Shown here in pieces: positions 40,364 through 49,227 of a DNA stretch of 64,000 nucleotides (position 1 is the stretch's first letter; every line of letters begins with the position of its first letter). The position numbers and the translations under genes are program-made. Source of the stretch: UBA8886 sp002731655 (GTDB lineage Archaea; Thermoplasmatota; Poseidoniia; MGIII; CG-Epi1); NCBI GenBank assembly GCA_030754655.1, contig JASLZX010000002.1, forward strand, positions 66,415 to 130,414, written 5' to 3'. A model generated the notes under the pieces. The model was not told the origin of the DNA. It ran no database searches and saw nothing but the letters and a program-made list of their open reading frames with translations.

Positions 40364-42571
40364 ATGAGACAGGGCGCCATCCTCGCATCGATTTTTTTCC
40401 TTTCACTGCTACTACCAATTGGAATTAACTCCTCCACAGAGGCACAGGGATCCTCTGGCTCGCCGGTTGAACCCATTTGCAATGCCAATCGAAATACCAC
40501 ATGGACAGTGGGGCTCATCTATTGCGTTAATCGTGTGAATGAGGATTACACACTCTTCGCTCCGATGACATCCGAGAGCACATACCTCATTGACGCACAT
40601 GGGCGAATGGTTCACTCGTGGACATCTCCTAGTGGACTGCCCCCCGGTATGGCGGTCTACATGCTCGAGGATGGAGATTTGCTGCGAACGACCAACCTTG
40701 GTACCAATTTCGATCATGATGGCAATGGGGTTGCTGGTAAGATTGAGCGCCTGTCTTGGGACAGCCAAATGGAATGGGAATGGTATTACCCCGGAGATAC
40801 CAATCGTAGCCATCACGATATTGAACCATTGTCCAATGAGAATTTTCTGATGATCGCGTGGGAGTTCAAGAGTGAATCTGAATCCTACCAAGCAGGACGC
40901 AACCCCAACAAGATGAGCCAAGACACCCTTTGGCCCGACCACATCGTAGAGGTTCAACCCGTCGGAACCGACCAAGCCAATATCGTCTGGGAGTGGCACA
41001 TGTGGGATCATCTGATTCAGGATTATGATTCCGCCAAGGACAACTATGGCGTCGTTGGCGATCACCCTGAATTACTCGACATCAACTTCGTCGATTCGCC
41101 AGACCACCTTAACCCATACAAGAGTGACTGGATGCATTGCAATGGCATCGATTACAACCCAATCTTGGACCAAATTGCATTGTCCTGCAGGAATATGAAC
41201 GAGATCTACATCATTGATCACAGCACGACAACTGAGGAAGCTGCTGGACATACCGGAGGCAACTCAGGGAAGGGTGGAGACATTCTCTATCGCTGGGGCA
41301 ACCCCGAAGCCTATCGCGCGGGAACAGCTGATAATCAGCAACTGTTCGGCCAACATGACATTCAGTGGATCAATGAAGGGCGTCTCGGTGCTGGTGATTT
41401 GATTGTCTTCAACAATGGTGTTGGCCGCAGCACAAGTTATTCTTCAGCCGATGTCATTTCCCCACCTCTGGTCAATGGCGAATATGTCTTGCAATCCGGC
41501 AGTCCTTGGGCGCCTGCTGCACCGAGTTGGTCTTGGGACCAAGGTACGAATATATCTGCGTCCTCCTTGGGAGGGGTAGAGCGATTGGAGAATGGTAACA
41601 CATTGGTGACTTGGGGTGTCCGTGGCACGTTCATTGAGGTGAATCCGGAAGGCGAAGTCGTCTGGAAATACATCAATCCAGTGATTGATACCGGGCCCCT
41701 GAATCAGGGAGACGACATCCCTCAAAATCAAAATGGGAAGAGTAACGAGAATAAAGTGTTCAAGACTCATCGCTACAACAGTTCATTCCCCGGATTCGCT
41801 GGCAAAGATCTGACGCCGGGTGATTATGTTGAATCCTGGACGGATAATTGCAGCAATGAAGAGTCCATTCCATGGGATTCTGATGGGGATGGGTGCATCG
41901 ATGATTCTGATGCGGATGGTGTCAAGGACAATGCAGATCTCTGCAGTGGATTTGACGACAATATTGACATTGATGGCGACACGATTCCAGACGATTGCGA
42001 TTCTTTGATAGATACGGAGCCGCTTGAATTGGAGGAGGTTTGTCTTGGCAACCACTCGAATCTGTCGCAACACTACCACGTCACGCTTGTAATCCTTGAC
42101 AATGGCACCCCCCTCACCATTCCTGCCGACATCGGCATTGACACCGCAGCCTGTCCAGGTGCCATGCACGCCATCCACACGCACGACGGCAGCGGGAAGC
42201 TTCACATCGAGACACCCGAACCTGGGCCAGTCCCGCTAGGCACCTTCTTCTCTATCTGGGGGCAGCCCTTCTCGGCACAACAGGTGTTGCACATGGTCGC
42301 TGATGGGAATAGTACGCTTACACTGGAGGTGAACGGTGTTCTGATCGATACGTGGAGCGAAACACAGCTTGCCGACGGGCAGCTCATCGTCCTCGAATAT
42401 CAGCTTGCCGACGGAGGCGAGACAGACGACCCCCCCGTCAATGACACTGATGACCCCCCCACCAACAATACTTCCGAGGAGCTGGATGACAGCGGCCTGC
42501 CCGCCCCATCCTTGCTCACCGCCGCGCTCGCCGCGGCAATAATCGCGCTGAAAAGGCGCCGAAGCGACTAA
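40364..42571 (+). CDS. Secreted arylsulfotransferase-like protein with calcium repeats and C-terminal anchor
   Basis: A 735-residue exported protein. A signal peptide (about 1-28) is followed by an ASST-type beta-propeller domain: TYLIDAHGRMVHSW, HHDIEPLSNENFLMI, WMHCNGIDYNPILDQIALS and QHDIQWINEG are typical of aryl-sulfate sulfotransferases, with the His-Asp pairs expected in the active centre. Residues ~495-555 are thrombospondin type 3-like calcium repeats (DSDGDGCIDDSDADGVKD). A low-complexity stretch (DDPPVNDTDDPPTNN) and the tail SGLPAPSLL...ALKRRRSD end the protein. Codon use is distinctly AT-richer than the surroundings, suggesting transfer. The actual acceptor is unknown. Confidence 0.8.
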   Translation: MRQGAILASIFFLSLLLPIGINSSTEAQGSSGSPVEPICNANRNTTWTVGLIYCVNRVNEDYTLFAPMTSESTYLIDAHGRMVHSWTSPSGLPPGMAVYMLEDGDLLRTTNLGTNFDHDGNGVAGKIERLSWDSQMEWEWYYPGDTNRSHHDIEPLSNENFLMIAWEFKSESESYQAGRNPNKMSQDTLWPDHIVEVQPVGTDQANIVWEWHMWDHLIQDYDSAKDNYGVVGDHPELLDINFVDSPDHLNPYKSDWMHCNGIDYNPILDQIALSCRNMNEIYIIDHSTTTEEAAGHTGGNSGKGGDILYRWGNPEAYRAGTADNQQLFGQHDIQWINEGRLGAGDLIVFNNGVGRSTSYSSADVISPPLVNGEYVLQSGSPWAPAAPSWSWDQGTNISASSLGGVERLENGNTLVTWGVRGTFIEVNPEGEVVWKYINPVIDTGPLNQGDDIPQNQNGKSNENKVFKTHRYNSSFPGFAGKDLTPGDYVESWTDNCSNEESIPWDSDGDGCIDDSDADGVKDNADLCSGFDDNIDIDGDTIPDDCDSLIDTEPLELEEVCLGNHSNLSQHYHVTLVILDNGTPLTIPADIGIDTAACPGAMHAIHTHDGSGKLHIETPEPGPVPLGTFFSIWGQPFSAQQVLHMVADGNSTLTLEVNGVLIDTWSETQLADGQLIVLEYQLADGGETDDPPVNDTDDPPTNNTSEELDDSGLPAPSLLTAALAAAIIALKRRRSD

Positions 42572-42595
42572 AACCGCTCGCCGTTCCCCAGCCGA

Positions 42596-42888
42596 TGGCC
42601 CCCGACCTACGGAGAGTATCTGCGGCTGGAGGAATTGCTGGCGCTGCAGCAGGGGCACGACGGCTCCCCATCGAGTGACGAGCTGCACTTCATCATCGTC
42701 CACCAGAATTTCGAACTATGGTTCAAGCTCGTTATTAGCGAGCTGCGCGCGGCGCGCGACATCCTTGACTGCGACTACGTGGCGGAGACGCGAATTCCGC
42801 GCGCGGTGCACCACCTGCGGCGGGTCATTGAGACCTTCCGGTTGATGGCCAGCAGTGGAAGGTGATGGAGACGCTGACGCCGCTGGAA
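42596..42888 (+). pseudogene. Broken tryptophan 2,3-dioxygenase fragment
   Basis: The plus-strand translation from 42596 reads PTYGEYLRLEELLALQQG and then ELHFIIVHQNFELWFKLVIS, the N-terminal haem/substrate region of tryptophan 2,3-dioxygenase, up to RRVIETFRLM. The frame then shifts near 42848: the next frame continues QQWKVMETLTPLE, which is exactly what the family has after that point. The similarity ends at about 42888, after only a third of the usual length. No start codon is in frame near the family N-terminus. It is a dead gene remnant, fused tail-to-tail with the surface-protein gene on the other strand. Confidence 0.8.
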
Positions 42889-43529
42889 AGATCAACAGCG
42901 AAGATGTCCATGTCATGTGTGGTCCCATTCACGGGATCGTAGGAGTTGAACACCATGTGACTCCCGTCAGGCGACCAGCCTGGATAGCCATGGTAGCTGC
43001 GGTCGGTCTGGACTTCTACTGGTTCGCCTCCCGCAGCGTCCATCGTGTAGATGTGATAGATGTGCTGTTCTAGGCCGCGGTTGGACTTGAACACCAGTCG
43101 CTCCCCATCAGGGTGCCACTCAGGCTGTAGATTGATGCCTTCACCAGTCGCTTCAAAGGTCAGCTGCCGTGGGTAGAGCACGGTCACGCTCATGGGTTCA
43201 CTCTCCATCTGCGAGCCATCATTGTACGTCGCACGGGCAACCAACGTGAATTCCGCCGGCGCGGTAGTGTCTGCAACCCGTGTGTCCCATACTATGCAGT
43301 CCGTGCAAACCGCAGTGGTGACCACTTCGTCATTAATGAACAGTTCGACAAACGTGACTTCGCCCTCTGCTGCAACTGTTATCTCGATGACACCCTCGAC
43401 CCAGTCGCCATCGGAGAGCGAGGTGATGGCCACCACAGGCAAGGGTTCTTCGAAGGAGGAGGTGGCAGGCAGGAGCAGTATCACGACGGCGACCACCGTG
43501 AGCGATACGTGTGGGTGAGTGCGCAGCAC
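42825..43529 (-). pseudogene. 3'-truncated secreted WD40-like (PD40) surface protein
   Basis: The 234-residue frame begins with a signal peptide (VAVVILLLPATSSF), an Ig-like domain (VVAITSLSDGDWVEGVIEITV) with a CTDC pair, then TolB/PD40-type propeller blades: LQPEWHPDGERLVFKSNRG and YPGWSPDGSHMVFNS. After DMDIFAVDLSSG (about 42880) the sequence stops resembling a blade; the last ~19 residues are simply the antisense of the dioxygenase fragment. A complete propeller would need several more blades, so the gene has lost its 3' part. It may still be expressed: a TATA-like GGTATTTACGG lies about 20 nt before the ATG. Confidence 0.7.
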
Positions 43530-43632
43530 GCTGTTTGAACGGCGCGAACCGTAAATACCTTCTCCATAACGGATATGGTGCTTTGAGAACCCCGGCAGCG
43601 TGACGCTTCAATAGCCCCCGCATTGCGCCAGC

Positions 43633-44334
43633 GTGGACGACCTGCAGCTACTGTCGCTGACGGTGCTCTTCGCCGGGCTGGTGACGCTGGCGCTGCCGCT
43701 GCTGGTGCGGCTAGTAGAGTTTGCCACCGAGCGGCAGTCGGGTGACTGGCTGCTGCTGGGACTGCTACTGCTCTTTGGCTCGGCGCTGGTGGCGGCGCTC
43801 TGGGCGGTCTGGGCTGCCTCGACGCAGAGCTGGCTGCTCTGGCCGGTGGGGGGCTTCACGCTGCTCTTCCGGCTCGCGTCACCCCCCATCCTGCTGCGCG
43901 CGCTCTCGCAGCGCCTTGGCCCGCCCGCGGATGCTGTGGGCAGCACGGCGATGCTCGAGCAGTCGGTGACTGGCCTAGCAGTGGTGCTCGGCAGCTTTGC
44001 GCTTCTGGCGCCGTGGCTCGAGCCGGCGCACGGGACGGCGATGGCGGCGGCCGAGACCGGCCTCGCGACCGCCGTGGCGGTCTTCTCGTTCAGCCAGTTC
44101 TACCTGCTGCTCTTCATGGAGCGCATGCGCGAGGGGCAGGCGTATTTCGCGTGGATCGCGGGGCTGCTGCTTGGCGTTGGATTCATGGTGCTGACGCCGG
44201 CCTACCTACCCGGGTTCCAAGCGGCGTTCCGCACCACCTCGGCTCTGGGCTGGTTCGGCGCGGCGGCGCTGTTCCATTACGGCCGGCAGCCGGACCCGCC
44301 GCCACTGTTGCGGAAGCTGCGATGGAACGATTAA
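43633..44334 (+). CDS. Polytopic membrane protein, unknown
   Basis: A 233-residue protein with about seven hydrophobic helices (roughly 5-25, 38-60, 66-82, 105-127, 135-155, 165-185 and 195-212), short loops and a basic C-terminus (PPPLLRKLRWND). No family recognised. The start is a GTG at 43633, about 25 nt after TTCAATAG (43608-43615). The DUF4430-like gene follows 24 nt downstream. Confidence 0.55.
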   Translation: MDDLQLLSLTVLFAGLVTLALPLLVRLVEFATERQSGDWLLLGLLLLFGSALVAALWAVWAASTQSWLLWPVGGFTLLFRLASPPILLRALSQRLGPPADAVGSTAMLEQSVTGLAVVLGSFALLAPWLEPAHGTAMAAAETGLATAVAVFSFSQFYLLLFMERMREGQAYFAWIAGLLLGVGFMVLTPAYLPGFQAAFRTTSALGWFGAAALFHYGRQPDPPPLLRKLRWND

Positions 44335-44358
44335 ATCCCCTCCGCGAATGCGCCGCAC

Positions 44359-44823
44359 ATGTCCAGCGAAACGTTACAAACGCTCGGCATAATCCTGCTG
44401 CTGAACGCGGTCGCGTGGGGCGGCTACGTCGCGTTGCAGGAAGAGCCCGACATCATCTACCGCTACCGCGAAATCGCCGCGGAGAGCGCCAATGTCACCG
44501 TCACGCTCGACTTCGGCGACGCCGGGACTAACGCGTCGACCTTCGTCAACGCGACGACGGTTAGCTTCGCTGGCATCGTTGTCACCAACGACACTTCGGC
44601 CTACGCGGCGACCATCGCGGCCGCGCGCGCCAACGGCTTTGCGGTCGGTGTAACGTGGTATTCCTTCGGCCCCTACGTCCACACCCTCGATGGCGTCGCC
44701 GGCGACAGCGGCCGCTACTGGGAGCTCAACCACAACGGTGCGCACTCGGTGGTCGGCGCCGGCGACCTGCAATTGCAGGACGGCGACGTCGTGATGTGGA
44801 AATACGTCGTCGTCGACTGGTAG
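44359..44823 (+). CDS. Membrane-anchored DUF4430-like protein
   Basis: A 154-residue protein with an N-terminal membrane helix (about 8-25) and a single extracytoplasmic domain of the DUF4430 / transcobalamin C-terminal-like type: TVTLDFGDAG, GVTWYSFGPYVHTLDGV, YWELNHNGAHSVVGAGDLQLQDGDVVMWKY. This ubiquitin-like beta domain often binds or displays cofactors such as cobalamin in other organisms. A B12-dependent reductase occurs in this genome (nrdJ), but any link is speculative. Confidence 0.7.
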   Translation: MSSETLQTLGIILLLNAVAWGGYVALQEEPDIIYRYREIAAESANVTVTLDFGDAGTNASTFVNATTVSFAGIVVTNDTSAYAATIAAARANGFAVGVTWYSFGPYVHTLDGVAGDSGRYWELNHNGAHSVVGAGDLQLQDGDVVMWKYVVVDW

Positions 44824-44824
44824 T

Positions 44825-46750
44825 TCAGTCGAAAGTCAGCGCAGCGTATTCGGCGAGCGACTCCGGGTTGGCGAGCGCGTCGCGGTTCTTGACCGGCCGT
44901 CCAGTGATGGCGGCCAGCACCGCTTTCTCAACCTTCTTGCCCGAGATGGTGTAAGGGATTTCGGCGACCGGGGCCACATGCTTCGGGACGTGGCGCGGCG
45001 TGGTGGCGCTGCGGATGGCCTTGCGGAGTTCCGCCGCGAGGGCGTCGCTAAAGACGACGCCCTCGGCCAGTTTGACGCAGAGTACCACCTCGATATCGCC
45101 CGCGACCGGCCGCCCAACGACGATGGCGTCGACGATTTCAGGTCGGTTCTCGACCGCACGGTAAATCTCGGCGGTGCCGATGCGGACGCCGCCCGGGTTG
45201 AGCGTCGTGTCGCTGCGGCCGTAGATGATGGCGCCGCCCTCCGCGGTCATTTCGACGAAGTCGCCGTGGGTCCAGACTCCCGGGAATTCCTCGAAGTAGG
45301 CAGCGTGATATTTCGCGCCGTCCGCGTCGTCCCAGAAGCGGGTTGGCATCGACGGAAACGGCTGCGTGCAGACCAGCTCGCCGCACTCCCCCGTAATGCG
45401 TTCGCCGTCGGGCGACCACGCCTGCACGTCCATCCCCAGCTGCGCGCACTGCAACTCGCCGCGCCGCACCGGCGAGAGGGGGTTGCCGCCGAGGAAGCAG
45501 CCGACGATATCCGTCCCCCCGGAAATCGAGGCGAGCTGCAGGTCGTCGTGGACGTTCTGGTAAATCCAGTCGAACTGCTCGGACACTAGCGCCGCGCCGG
45601 TCGAGAGCAGCGCGCGGAGCTGCCGCAGGTCGGCCGCGTCGCGTGGCACCAGCCCAGCACCAGCGCATGACGCGAGGAATTTAGGTGAGGTGCCGAAGTG
45701 GGTGGTGCCGGTGCGCTCCGCTAGGCGCCACAGCGCGCCGAGGTCGGGATGCCCCGGGCTGCCGTCGTAGAGCACGATGGTCGCCCGCGAGGCGAGCGCC
45801 GAGACCAGCCAGTTCCACATCATCCAGCCGCAGCTGGTGAACCAGAAGAGCCGCTGGCCCGACTGCAGGTCGCACTGCAGCTGGTGTTCCTTCAGGTGTT
45901 GCAGCAGCGTCCCGCCCGTTGAGTGCACAATCGACTTGGGCGCGCCGGTCGTTCCCGACGAATACATGATGTAGAGTGGGTGGTCGAAATCAACCGGCTC
46001 GAACTCCGGCTCCGTGGCCGCGTTGTCGAGCAGGTCGGGGTATTCGACGACCGACCCGTGCGCCAGTTCGTCCGCGGCTCCCGAAAACGGTATGCGGATA
46101 ACGTGCTCAATATCCGCAATCTGCCCCAGCACGCCGTTCACCTTCGCATCGAGAGCGAAGAGCTTCCCGTTGTAGCGGTAGCCGTCGGCAACGACGAGTA
46201 GCTGCGGCCGCACCTGCCCGAAACGGTCCACCACGCCCTGCGCGCCGAAGTCGGGCGAGCAGGAAGTCCAGACGCCGCCCGACGCGGTCGTCGCCAGCAT
46301 CAGCACCAGCGTCTCGATGCAGTTCGGGACGAACGCCGCCACGCGTGTTCCCTTGCGCAAGCCGAGCGCGCGCAGGCCGGCCTGCGCACGCGCCACCCGT
46401 TGCCGCAGCTCGCCGCGCGTCAAGCGCACGTCGTCGCGCCCTTCGGCGCAGCCGATGACTGCAGGGAGTTCGTCGTCAGCCGCCAACAAATTCTCGGCGT
46501 AGTTGAGGTGCGCGCCGGGGAACCAGCGCGCGCCCGGCATCGCCGGCTCGACCAGTACCGTGTCGTAGCCGCGGCTGGCGCACAGTCCCGAGAACTCCCA
46601 GAAATGGGCCCAGAACGCTTCCATCTCGTCGAGCGACCAGCGGTGGACGTCAGCGTAGGTTTCGAACTTCGCCGGCGCCGATTGCATAAAGTGCCAGAGC
46701 AGGCTTGCCTCGCGGCGCTCCTGCGATGGCTCCCACAGCACGGGATTCAC
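44825..46750 (-). CDS. Acetoacetyl-CoA synthetase
   Basis: A 641-residue AMP-forming acyl-CoA ligase that activates acetoacetate. The AMP-binding P-loop-like motif YSSGTTGAPKSIVHSTGG is present. The family-specific N-terminal WSLDEMEAFWAHFWEFSGL and ARWFPGAHLNYAENLL, and GRSDTTLNPGGVRIGTAEIYR with a C-terminal PYTISGKKVEKAV (the catalytic Lys), single out the acetoacetate-CoA ligase group. Length is standard. It would salvage ketone bodies or polyhydroxybutyrate products. It converges on the DUF4430 gene with a 1-nt gap. Confidence 0.93.
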   Translation of the reverse strand: MNPVLWEPSQERREASLLWHFMQSAPAKFETYADVHRWSLDEMEAFWAHFWEFSGLCASRGYDTVLVEPAMPGARWFPGAHLNYAENLLAADDELPAVIGCAEGRDDVRLTRGELRQRVARAQAGLRALGLRKGTRVAAFVPNCIETLVLMLATTASGGVWTSCSPDFGAQGVVDRFGQVRPQLLVVADGYRYNGKLFALDAKVNGVLGQIADIEHVIRIPFSGAADELAHGSVVEYPDLLDNAATEPEFEPVDFDHPLYIMYSSGTTGAPKSIVHSTGGTLLQHLKEHQLQCDLQSGQRLFWFTSCGWMMWNWLVSALASRATIVLYDGSPGHPDLGALWRLAERTGTTHFGTSPKFLASCAGAGLVPRDAADLRQLRALLSTGAALVSEQFDWIYQNVHDDLQLASISGGTDIVGCFLGGNPLSPVRRGELQCAQLGMDVQAWSPDGERITGECGELVCTQPFPSMPTRFWDDADGAKYHAAYFEEFPGVWTHGDFVEMTAEGGAIIYGRSDTTLNPGGVRIGTAEIYRAVENRPEIVDAIVVGRPVAGDIEVVLCVKLAEGVVFSDALAAELRKAIRSATTPRHVPKHVAPVAEIPYTISGKKVEKAVLAAITGRPVKNRDALANPESLAEYAALTFD

Positions 46751-46778
46751 GGCGCGGCAGTGCCCGCGACTGAAAAAG

Positions 46779-47849
46779 CTACAGCATCCCGGCTTTCTGG
46801 ATAATCATTAGTTGCTCGGTCGAGAGTTTTTCGCCGGCGAGGAACTTGCTGAACAGCTCTTCGGCGTTCGCGACGTTCTCGATGACGCTGGCGCCGGTCC
46901 CGCCCTTGCGCCGCTCGGCGACCACCTTGTCGATGGCCGAGAGCTGCCGCAGCTGCTCGATATAATCGGCGTGGACTTCGTCCGCCTGCTCCTTGGAATT
47001 GACGAAAGCGCGCTGTGCAGCGTCCGCCTTACGGCGTGCGATGCGGTTCGCTTTGAGCGCCTCGCGCATCAGCTCGTGCGCATTCTGCGCCGCGTCGCGG
47101 ACGCGCTTCATATCGTGCGTCAGCTCCTTACGCTTCTTCTCGCCAGCGCGGAACAGGTCGCGCGCTGCGGCTACCTCCTCGTCGCCATCCATCATCTCGT
47201 CCTGCGCGGTAATCTGCGCTTGCAGCGCGCCGATTTTCTCGACGAGCTCGCGCTCTTTCTTGATGCTCATCGAGCTGGTCATCTGCTTGATTTCCAGCTC
47301 CTGGATTTGCCGCCGTAGCTTCGGGACGGGCGGCAAGTGGGTGCCGGAGAAACGGGCGCGCTTCAGCGACAGGAACTGCTCGCGCAGCTGGTCAACCTCG
47401 TCGAGCACCTCGCGCCGCTCGTCGCGCACCTGACTCACGTCGAAGTTGAGGCCGTTGCGCAGGGTGCGCTGGTATTGCACCTGTTCCATCTGTACCTTCG
47501 CCTCATTGTTCAGCTCGTTGCGCTTGCCAGCGTGCGATTGTGATTCGAGGTTCATCTCGTCGCGCTTGATGCGCAGCACTTCGGCCGCCTCGTTGACTTC
47601 CTTGCGTTGCGCCTTGAGCTCCTTCTGCGAGAGTTCGGAGTAGTCAATTGCGGCTTCCGCGGTTTCCTCACCGCTGGCGCCGGCTTCTTCCAGCCGCGCC
47701 AGTAGCTCAGCCTTGGTGCCGGAGACCGGGAGCTCCTGCTCGCGCAGTTTCTCCTTTAGGTCGGCGACCTTCAGGCCAGCGTATTCGCTGGGTGCAGGCG
47801 CGTCGCCTGCCGGGGCGTCGGGGGCGGGTTCCTCGGTTTCGGTCTCCAT
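46779..47849 (-). CDS. SAP-domain coiled-coil protein
   Basis: A 356-residue protein. Residues ~24-56 (YAGLKVADLKEKLREQELPV, SGTKAELLARL) are a SAP nucleic-acid-binding motif. The remainder is almost wholly heptad coiled coil (about 70-330), rich in Lys/Glu/Arg, with a short globular end (ELFSKFLAGEKLSTEQLMII). The coiled part resembles the archaeal coiled-coil family found beside ribosomal stalk genes. It follows rpl12 with a GGGAG ribosome-binding site 6 nt before the ATG, so it belongs to the stalk operon. A scaffold or ribosome-associated role is possible but unproven. Confidence 0.7.
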   Translation of the reverse strand: METETEEPAPDAPAGDAPAPSEYAGLKVADLKEKLREQELPVSGTKAELLARLEEAGASGEETAEAAIDYSELSQKELKAQRKEVNEAAEVLRIKRDEMNLESQSHAGKRNELNNEAKVQMEQVQYQRTLRNGLNFDVSQVRDERREVLDEVDQLREQFLSLKRARFSGTHLPPVPKLRRQIQELEIKQMTSSMSIKKERELVEKIGALQAQITAQDEMMDGDEEVAAARDLFRAGEKKRKELTHDMKRVRDAAQNAHELMREALKANRIARRKADAAQRAFVNSKEQADEVHADYIEQLRQLSAIDKVVAERRKGGTGASVIENVANAEELFSKFLAGEKLSTEQLMIIQKAGML

Positions 47850-47882
47850 CGCTTCTCCCGGGGCAGGGCCCCGCTGGCGGGC

Positions 47883-48200
47883 CTAACCGAAGAGGGCACC
47901 GAGTCCTTCGACTGCTTCCTCTTCACTGACTTCTTCTTCCTCGGCTTCTGCTTCCTCTGCGGGGGCTTCGCCGCCAGACTCGTCACCAGACGCGGCCGGA
48001 GCTGCTGCGGCTGCCGGGGCAGCTACTGCGGCGGTTGCCATGGCTTCCTCGATGTCCACGCCTTCCAGCGCGGCCACGAGGGCCTCGGCCCGTGCTTTGT
48101 CGGTCTTCAGGCCTGCGGCCTTGAGGACCTTGGTGACGCTCTTGGCGTCAATCTCGGCGCCCGCCGAGTTGAGCAGCATTGCCGAATAGATGTATTCCAT
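47883..48200 (-). CDS. rpl12: 50S ribosomal protein L12 (P1)
   Basis: A 105-residue acidic stalk protein present in several copies per ribosome that recruits translation factors. MEYIYSAMLLNSAGAEID is the archaeal P1 dimerisation start; the Ala-rich hinge and the acidic end EEAVEGLGALFG are typical. A strong AGGAGGA lies 8 nt before the ATG, one of the best ribosome-binding sites in the window, in keeping with the need for higher output than L10. Confidence 0.96.
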   Translation of the reverse strand: MEYIYSAMLLNSAGAEIDAKSVTKVLKAAGLKTDKARAEALVAALEGVDIEEAMATAAVAAPAAAAAPAASGDESGGEAPAEEAEAEEEEVSEEEAVEGLGALFG

Positions 48201-48213
48201 TTTTTGTTTCCTC
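48201..48213 (-). promoter_or_regulatory. Strong Shine-Dalgarno of rpl12
   Basis: AGGAGGA on the minus strand, 8 nt upstream of the rpl12 ATG and directly after the L10 stop. In a genome where most starts lack one, it probably raises L12 synthesis. Confidence 0.75.
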
Positions 48214-49227
48214 CTATTCGAATAGTGCTCCTAATCCTGATACGGCGTCTTCCTCGGACGCCTCTTCTTCCTCGTCGTCGTCTTCCGATTCCGACGCGGC
48301 TTTCGCCTTGGTGGATGGCGCTGCGGCGACGGGCGCCGCAGCGCCCTGCATCGCCTTCAGCTCATCGTCGGCACCGTCACCGGCGTGGCCGGCGACGCCC
48401 AGCATCTGCTGGTGCGCCTCGGCGAGCAGCGCGGCGATGGTTGCCTCCGACGGCCACGCCGCGGCGTGCGCCACGGCGAGTGCGTCGCGGCGCGCCTTCG
48501 AGAGCAGTGGCACCGTCGTGGTGTCGCTGAACCAGCGCGCGTGCATTGCGAGGTTGAATGCTCCGGCGGTCGCTGATTGCAGCTGTCCGCGGAACTCGTC
48601 ATAGTCAATATCCAGCACTTCGGGCAAGTAGAAGTTCTCCCCGCCGTATGCGCCGAGCAGCTCCATCCCCATCGTAATCGGGAAGATTTCGAGCTTTGCA
48701 AGGGCTCCAGCCACCGGCGCCGAAATGGTCTCACCCTCCGCGACGGCAACGTGCCGCTTACGAATCACGATTTGTCCCTTCTGGATGGCGGCCGGGAAGC
48801 CTGCCTGCTGGAATTCGCCCACGATGGGCCCGGCCGGGAACGGCGTCGGCCCTTTCTCGATGACGATATCTGCGCTGGCGGTCTCGCCGCCCTTCGCGGG
48901 CGCCTGTGTCTGCGCTTCGCTGAGCATGCGGAAAATCGTGAACGGGCTCCCCTCGCCGGTCAGCAGCGCCAGCTGCTCCTTACGGAACGCGTCGGCCAGC
49001 TTCTCGAGCCCGGGGCGCTTCGCGGCAACGGAATCGATGGCGCGGCGCAGCAGCCGGTTGCGGCTCATGCGCACGCGCACGCCGCTGACGCGCAGCGATT
49101 TACGCATCTCCATCATCTGCCGCGCGGGGATGCCGCTGACGTCGACCAGCGCGACGACCGGCGCCGCGAGGTATTCCTCGAGCTGCGCGATTTCGTCGTG
49201 CTTCCACTGCGTGGCGACTGCCTGCAT
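48214..49227 (-). CDS. rpl10: 50S ribosomal protein L10 (P0)
   Basis: A 337-residue stalk base protein. EEYLAAPVVALVDVSGIPARQ and MSRNRLLRRAI are the rRNA-binding part, followed by the helical spine for P1 dimers and a C-terminus EEDAVSGLGALFE matching that of L12. Length fits archaeal P0. TGATG overlap with L1 upstream. Confidence 0.95.
   Translation of the reverse strand: MQAVATQWKHDEIAQLEEYLAAPVVALVDVSGIPARQMMEMRKSLRVSGVRVRMSRNRLLRRAIDSVAAKRPGLEKLADAFRKEQLALLTGEGSPFTIFRMLSEAQTQAPAKGGETASADIVIEKGPTPFPAGPIVGEFQQAGFPAAIQKGQIVIRKRHVAVAEGETISAPVAGALAKLEIFPITMGMELLGAYGGENFYLPEVLDIDYDEFRGQLQSATAGAFNLAMHARWFSDTTTVPLLSKARRDALAVAHAAAWPSEATIAALLAEAHQQMLGVAGHAGDGADDELKAMQGAAAPVAAAPSTKAKAASESEDDDEEEEASEEDAVSGLGALFE

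Noticed and set aside
40344..44824. Complete mobile element in the surface-protein region
   Set aside because: Broken genes and AT-rich composition are present, but no transposase, terminal inverted repeats or target duplications were seen.
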